Shown here piece by piece: positions 60,239 through 64,000 of a stretch of DNA of 64,000 nucleotides. The notes under the pieces were generated by a model. It was not told the DNA's origin, did not search any database, and saw only the letters and a program-made list of their open reading frames with translations. Position 1 is the first letter of the stretch; every line of letters begins with the position of its first letter. This DNA comes from Microbulbifer variabilis (GTDB lineage: Bacteria > Pseudomonadota > Gammaproteobacteria > Pseudomonadales > Cellvibrionaceae). The translations under genes were made by a program, and so were the position numbers. Location of the stretch: the NCBI RefSeq assembly GCF_020524905.1, contig NZ_JAIVKI010000004.1, positions 186,001 through 250,000 of the forward strand. Reading direction: 5' to 3'.

Positions 60239-60585
60239 CTATTTAGAAGCCCTGTAAATAAGTGCTAGAACTTCGTTTACGACCATATCCGGCTCATCAT
60301 TATGATGGGTAGTGATAACTCTTCTCTGTTAAAATGGCCCGTCCCTGTGGAATCTCCATTACCTACACGAGAATAGCGTATGACTTGTGCACGCTCCGCC
60401 AGTTTGTCATAGATTGGATTCCAATCAGACATACCAGCCGGGCCACCCGCGTCTAGAAATGAGGTAGCCTCGCCAGACCCTTTGATCTCCTATTCAATAC
60501 GGTATTCACCAACAGAAATTTGTTCTGGTACCGCAAAAACGCCCGGGGGAAGAACAGGCATTATGAATAGCAAGACTAGACGCAT
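60239..60585 (-). pseudogene. Degraded secreted alpha/beta hydrolase
   Basis: From ATG 60585 a signal peptide (MRLVLLFIMPVLPPGVFA) is followed by EQISVGEYRIE, an in-frame TAG (60490-60492), then EIKGSGEATSFLDAGGPAGMSDWNPIYDKLAERAQVIRYSRVGNGDSTG, the usual first third of an alpha/beta hydrolase. After a frame change the sequence reads THHNDEPDMVVNEVLALIYRAS and a stop, like the extreme C-terminus. The nucleophile region is missing, so there is a large internal deletion. Confidence 0.65.
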
Positions 60586-60639
60586 ATACAATCTCTAATA
60601 ACGACCAAAGAATCCGGGTCCAAAAATAGCAGAGCGCCG

Positions 60640-61821
60640 CTATGTTGCAGCTACTCTCTGCCCCAAACGCGCTTCGTTGCCTGGGCCAGGTTGCTCCGGC
60701 ACCAGCTGCGCCAACCCCAAAGAAACCAAGGCCATCAAAGATCCTGCAAAGAACACCATGGCCGGAGAAGTGAGCCAAAGTAGACCGAACAGAACCGGTA
60801 TAACAACCGCTGCGATATGATTAATTGTAAAGCTGACTCCAGCAGATGCGGCAATATCACGCTCATCCACGATCTTTTGGAAATAAGTCTTGATCGCTAT
60901 CGCCATAGAAAAGAACAGGTGATCAATAACATAGAGCGCTGCTGCCAACACCGCACTCTCTACCAGTGCATAACCAGCAAAAACCAGTATTAAGCCAAAA
61001 TATTCCAAGGTAAGAATGCGGCGCTCTCCAAAGCGGACAATAAACTGGCCAATTTTTGGTGCGATATACAAGTTAAGCAAGTGGTTCACCGTATAGAGGG
61101 CAGCTATTTCACCCACACTGTAACCAAACTTTTCCACCATCAAAAAACCAGCGAAGACAATAAAGATTTGTCGGCGTGCGCCACTCATCATTGTCAGAAC
61201 GTAGTAAAGCCAATAGCGTTTCCGTACTACCAACTGCTTTCGCTGACTGTGGGGTTGGGGAAACTGAGGAAAGAGTATCCATGCCACCAAAGCAACTAAG
61301 ACTGTAGTGCCACCTCCAATCAGGTAAACCCAGGAATAATCTAATCCAGCCAAATTCATTAAGCACCAAACCAGCCCATAGGCCAGTAATGCCGCAAACG
61401 AACCCGCCGCAGCCATACGCCCCATCCATATTGCCGAGGTCTGTTTCGGAAACCACTGCAGAGCTAGTGAAGTTTGCAAAGTTTCATAGAAATGAAACCC
61501 AATGGACATCAATAGGGTTGTCAGTAACAGCCCCGAGATTGAGGGGAAAAATCCAGTCAGCATGACTCCCACTCCCGTCGCGATGAGTGAAAGAAGCGCC
61601 AACCGCTGCTCACGAATGAGTAACAAAACAAAGATCACCGTGAAAGCGAGGAAGCCCGGAATCTCCCGCACACTTTGCAACAGACCAATATCAGCTCCAG
61701 TAAAGGAAGCCTTGGCAATTACAAAATTATTGAGCAGAGTATTCCATACGGAGAAAGAAAGGGGCATTGAAGCAGCCAGGAGCAACAATAATATCTCTGG
61801 CCGGCGGAGACGTTGTAACAT
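60640..61821 (-). CDS. MFS transporter
   Basis: A 393-residue major-facilitator protein with about twelve helices. It opens RRPEILLLLLAASMPLSFSVWNTLLNNFVI and has a central basic loop (PQFPQPHSQRKQLVVRKR) between helices 6 and 7. No specificity motif is clear and no enzyme gene is next to it. The C-terminal tail is Gly/Pro/Arg-rich. Complete, with a start at 61821. Confidence 0.8.
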   Translation of the reverse strand: MLQRLRRPEILLLLLAASMPLSFSVWNTLLNNFVIAKASFTGADIGLLQSVREIPGFLAFTVIFVLLLIREQRLALLSLIATGVGVMLTGFFPSISGLLLTTLLMSIGFHFYETLQTSLALQWFPKQTSAIWMGRMAAAGSFAALLAYGLVWCLMNLAGLDYSWVYLIGGGTTVLVALVAWILFPQFPQPHSQRKQLVVRKRYWLYYVLTMMSGARRQIFIVFAGFLMVEKFGYSVGEIAALYTVNHLLNLYIAPKIGQFIVRFGERRILTLEYFGLILVFAGYALVESAVLAAALYVIDHLFFSMAIAIKTYFQKIVDERDIAASAGVSFTINHIAAVVIPVLFGLLWLTSPAMVFFAGSLMALVSLGLAQLVPEQPGPGNEARLGQRVAAT

Positions 61822-62253
61822 AGCGAGACTCCTACATTAGGGGCTGCAATATACGCTATAGGCTACAGACGTGTAAATTGAATCGAATTACTCACTGCAT
61901 GAAGGGAAATAATACTCTGCATTTGGGATTTAAATAGGTTATTGATCCTGGCCATTGAAAAGAAGAACCTTTCAGTCACTTGCCGTGAGAGCCATGCGCT
62001 CTTTAATGATGAGCAAGCAATAGAATATAAAGCTTTATAGGGTATAAAAATGCTAAAAGGTATTGCAGGTCGCGCGTGAAAACTACACTCAAGGATTCTT
62101 TGGAAAGCGTCTGCACAACTTCCAATATCTTTTTTCTTATGAGACACCATTTATCATCTAAGCTATGAACAACCTCTACCACCCATACCTTCGATATCAA
62201 CTACAGTAGCATGTCTTTGTCCTTTAGAGGTGCTAAGCCAACGGGGTTGCTAA
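61822..62253. other. Intergenic region between MFS and Vgb-like genes
   Basis: About 430 nt between divergent genes. A 95-codon minus-strand frame lies inside (61863-62150) but has no recognisable domain, signal or good ribosome-binding site, so I do not call it. Promoters for both flanking genes should lie here. Confidence 0.4.
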
Positions 62254-63273
62254 ATGAATATGTTCACAAAGATTTCCTGCTTGTTGCTTCAAATTGCCAT
62301 CTCTACTCTTTATGCGTTATCCACAGTCTCCTATGCCACACCCCGGGCCGGTGTCCTGCCGGATAACCTCACCTTAAAGGAATGGAAGGTGCCCTGGGCA
62401 GGTTTACCAAGGGACCCGCATGTGGATAACCAACAACAAGTCTGGTTCTGTGGACAGGCAGGCAACTATATTGGTCGATTTAATACGGCTAACAAAGAAT
62501 TCAAGCAATTTGAAGTACCCGAAGGGACTCACCCACACAACTTGATTGTGGATAATCAAGATCAGATCTGGTACGCCGGCAACCGCAACGCACATATTGG
62601 CCGGATGAATCCAGTGGACGGCAAAATTCATCAATATGCTATGCCTGAAGGAGTTAATGATCCGCATACACTGGTCTTTAACCGGGAGGGGAATATCTGG
62701 TTTACTGCCCAACAGAGTAATCGGATTGGCTTATTGAATGTAACCAATGGTCGTGTACAGATCGCAACACCACAAACCAGCAATGCTCGCCCCTATGGCA
62801 TTAAGGTAGACCAACAAGATCGCCCCTGGGTAGCCTTATTTGGCACCAACAAACTTGCCTGGGTAGATCCCAAAACCATGGCCGTAACAGAAGTTTCCCT
62901 CCCGCGCTCAAAAGCCCGCCCGCGTAGATTGGAAATCGATCCTACTGGTAATATCTGGTATGTGGACTATTCGGATGGCTACCTGGGGCGTTACACGCCT
63001 GGCACAAAAGAATTCAAAGAATGGAAACTCCCTAGTGAAAATCCACGACCTTATGGCACAGCACTAGACAATAAAGGGCGCCTATGGGTCGCGGATACCG
63101 AAACTATTCCGAATACCCTATATGGTTTTGACACAAAAACAGGAGTCTTCATCAGTAAAACCACGGTACCAAGTGGGGGAAACATCCGTCACATGTATTT
63201 TGACAATAAAGACGGCAGTTTTTGGTTCGGTGTGGATAGTGGGTATCTTGACCAGGGATTACCCAAGGAATAG
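62254..63273 (+). CDS. Secreted Vgb-like (streptogramin-lyase-type) beta-propeller protein
   Basis: A 339-residue protein with a Sec signal peptide (about 1-29, ending SYA). Seven or so blades repeat around IWY/IWF and PHNLIVDNQDQIWYAGN, PHTLVFNREGNIWFTAQ, PYGTALDNKGRLWVADT. This matches the Vgb/SMP-30-like family. Characterised Vgb opens streptogramin B lactone rings in the cytoplasm, but most family members, particularly secreted ones, have unknown substrates. I do not claim antibiotic resistance. Confidence 0.75.
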   Translation: MNMFTKISCLLLQIAISTLYALSTVSYATPRAGVLPDNLTLKEWKVPWAGLPRDPHVDNQQQVWFCGQAGNYIGRFNTANKEFKQFEVPEGTHPHNLIVDNQDQIWYAGNRNAHIGRMNPVDGKIHQYAMPEGVNDPHTLVFNREGNIWFTAQQSNRIGLLNVTNGRVQIATPQTSNARPYGIKVDQQDRPWVALFGTNKLAWVDPKTMAVTEVSLPRSKARPRRLEIDPTGNIWYVDYSDGYLGRYTPGTKEFKEWKLPSENPRPYGTALDNKGRLWVADTETIPNTLYGFDTKTGVFISKTTVPSGGNIRHMYFDNKDGSFWFGVDSGYLDQGLPKE

Positions 63274-63627
63274 CTTCGACAACTGTCACCACTTGGACAA
63301 TAAGGATTGACATAAATAGCAATATCGTGCCAGTTATATTTTTTCTCTTTTGAACTTCTAACTTTTACCTACGCTACAGGTCAAATCCCGTCAGAAAGAT
63401 CTCTACCCCCAAGAAAGGATGTTTAAGTCGAAAATGTTAAGGTATGGATCTTACAATTGACCTAATGACGTCACCTCGCAATACAGGCAGCATATCTAAC
63501 AACCCATTGATATCATCAAAGATAAACTGACTTACTGTGAATCGGTAAATTAAAAGTATTTCACAACAACACCGACATATTGGGTTAAAAATTGAATATT
63601 GATGACTACATACAAAGGAGTACACTC
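63274..63627. other. Intergenic region before the YceK-like gene
   Basis: About 350 AT-rich nt with no supported gene. The end carries the AAGGAG ribosome-binding site at 63615-63620 for the next gene. Confidence 0.4.
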
Positions 63628-63957
63628 TTGAAGAAAGCGTTTCTTACACTATCCATCTCTATCTTTTCCACCTCATGCGCCACGGTTAAAACCATTAACC
63701 CAGAAGACAATCAAATAGAGATTACTCATAGAGGCAAAAAAAGCTACTGCGAAGAAATACCGAGAATTTATAGTGGCACCTCGTATAATTTTTGCCTACT
63801 AAATAGCGAGCCAAGCGAAACTGTAAATACTGGCTCAACTATAAATGGTGTTCCTATCGTTTTACTTGATTCTGCATTTTCGGTTGCAGCCGATACTGTT
63901 GTCTTACCGTATACAGTATTTGCACAAGCGAAATTCGGCAACATAGAAGTCAATTGA
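63628..63957 (+). CDS. YceK/YidQ-like lipoprotein
   Basis: A 109-residue predicted lipoprotein (signal LTLSISIFSTSCATV with lipobox STSC). The mature part has YSGTSYNFCLL and the conserved end LLDSAFSVAADTVVLPYTVFAQ, as in the YceK/YidQ (DUF1375) family. I choose TTG 63628 because AAGGAG lies 7 nt upstream and the signal peptide then starts correctly. Function unknown. Confidence 0.75.
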   Translation: MKKAFLTLSISIFSTSCATVKTINPEDNQIEITHRGKKSYCEEIPRIYSGTSYNFCLLNSEPSETVNTGSTINGVPIVLLDSAFSVAADTVVLPYTVFAQAKFGNIEVN

Positions 63958-64000
63958 CTGAGGATAACTGACAACCAAAATCAAGAGAAATCTGGGTGAC

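Noticed and set aside
61863-62150. 95-codon minus-strand frame between the MFS and Vgb-like genes
   Set aside because: No domain, no signal peptide, no convincing ribosome-binding site; probably chance.
62254-63273. Annotation as an antibiotic-resistance lyase
   Set aside because: A Sec signal peptide and weak family-level similarity do not support a resistance call.

Overview
The window is about 64 kb of chromosome from a Gram-negative gammaproteobacterium. The lipopolysaccharide-transport, sigma-54/PTS-Ntr, mreBCD, GatCAB and hemA-prfA-prmC blocks are all in gammaproteobacterial order. Together with a PA4642-type small gene after gatB, a moderately high GC core and a CTC-type L25, this fits Pseudomonadales or Cellvibrionales; a Microbulbifer-like marine bacterium is my best guess. 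That placement is inference from gene order and protein style, not from a marker search.

Layout. 1-8.7 kb (+): end of kdsD, kdsC, lptC-lptA-lptB, rpoN, hpf, ptsN, rapZ, the NPr gene, mgtE and darP. This couples Kdo synthesis and LPS export with sigma-54 and the nitrogen PTS. 8.7-18.4 kb (-): mreB-mreC-mreD-maf-rng-yhdP and a lipoprotein MsrB. 18.8-23.3 kb (+): gatC-gatA-gatB, a PA4642-like gene and a CysZ-like membrane protein. 23.4-26.2 kb: an AT-rich insert with a methyltransferase-like and a sulfotransferase-like gene. 26.2-33.4 kb: RhlB-type helicase, DoxX, alpha/beta hydrolase, MATE exporter, AstE-like zinc hydrolase and a CDF metal exporter. 33.4-36.7 kb (-): hemA-prfA-prmC. 36.9-44.3 kb (+): TPR lipoprotein, lolB, ispE, tRNA-Gln, prs, rplY, pth and ychF. 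44.4-47.7 kb: EamA transporter, tRNA-CAU, a second identical tRNA-Gln, a TauE/SafE transporter and a SapC-family protein.

From about 48 kb the character changes to an accessory region. The main find is a four-gene minus-strand cluster (48.75-56.2 kb). It encodes a SulP anion transporter, a DabA-type (DUF2309) protein with all four predicted zinc ligands, a NuoL-like DabB partner and a second, diverged NuoM/N-like subunit. A small membrane-anchored protein of unknown function precedes it. I read this as a dissolved-inorganic-carbon (CO2/bicarbonate) accumulation system in a genome that otherwise looks heterotrophic in this window. The cluster sits among wreckage. On one side lies the C-terminal part of an S41 peptidase (48.1-48.5 kb), and on the other a frameshifted N-terminal part (59.1-60.1 kb). 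Between them are an IS1595-family element with exact 8-bp target duplications, an amber-interrupted transposase and a consensus LexA box over its promoter, plus a truncated IS200/RAYT-type transposase and other gene fragments.

The window ends with a degraded alpha/beta hydrolase, an MFS transporter, a secreted Vgb-like beta-propeller protein and a YceK-like lipoprotein. No CRISPR array, rRNA operon or prophage was seen.
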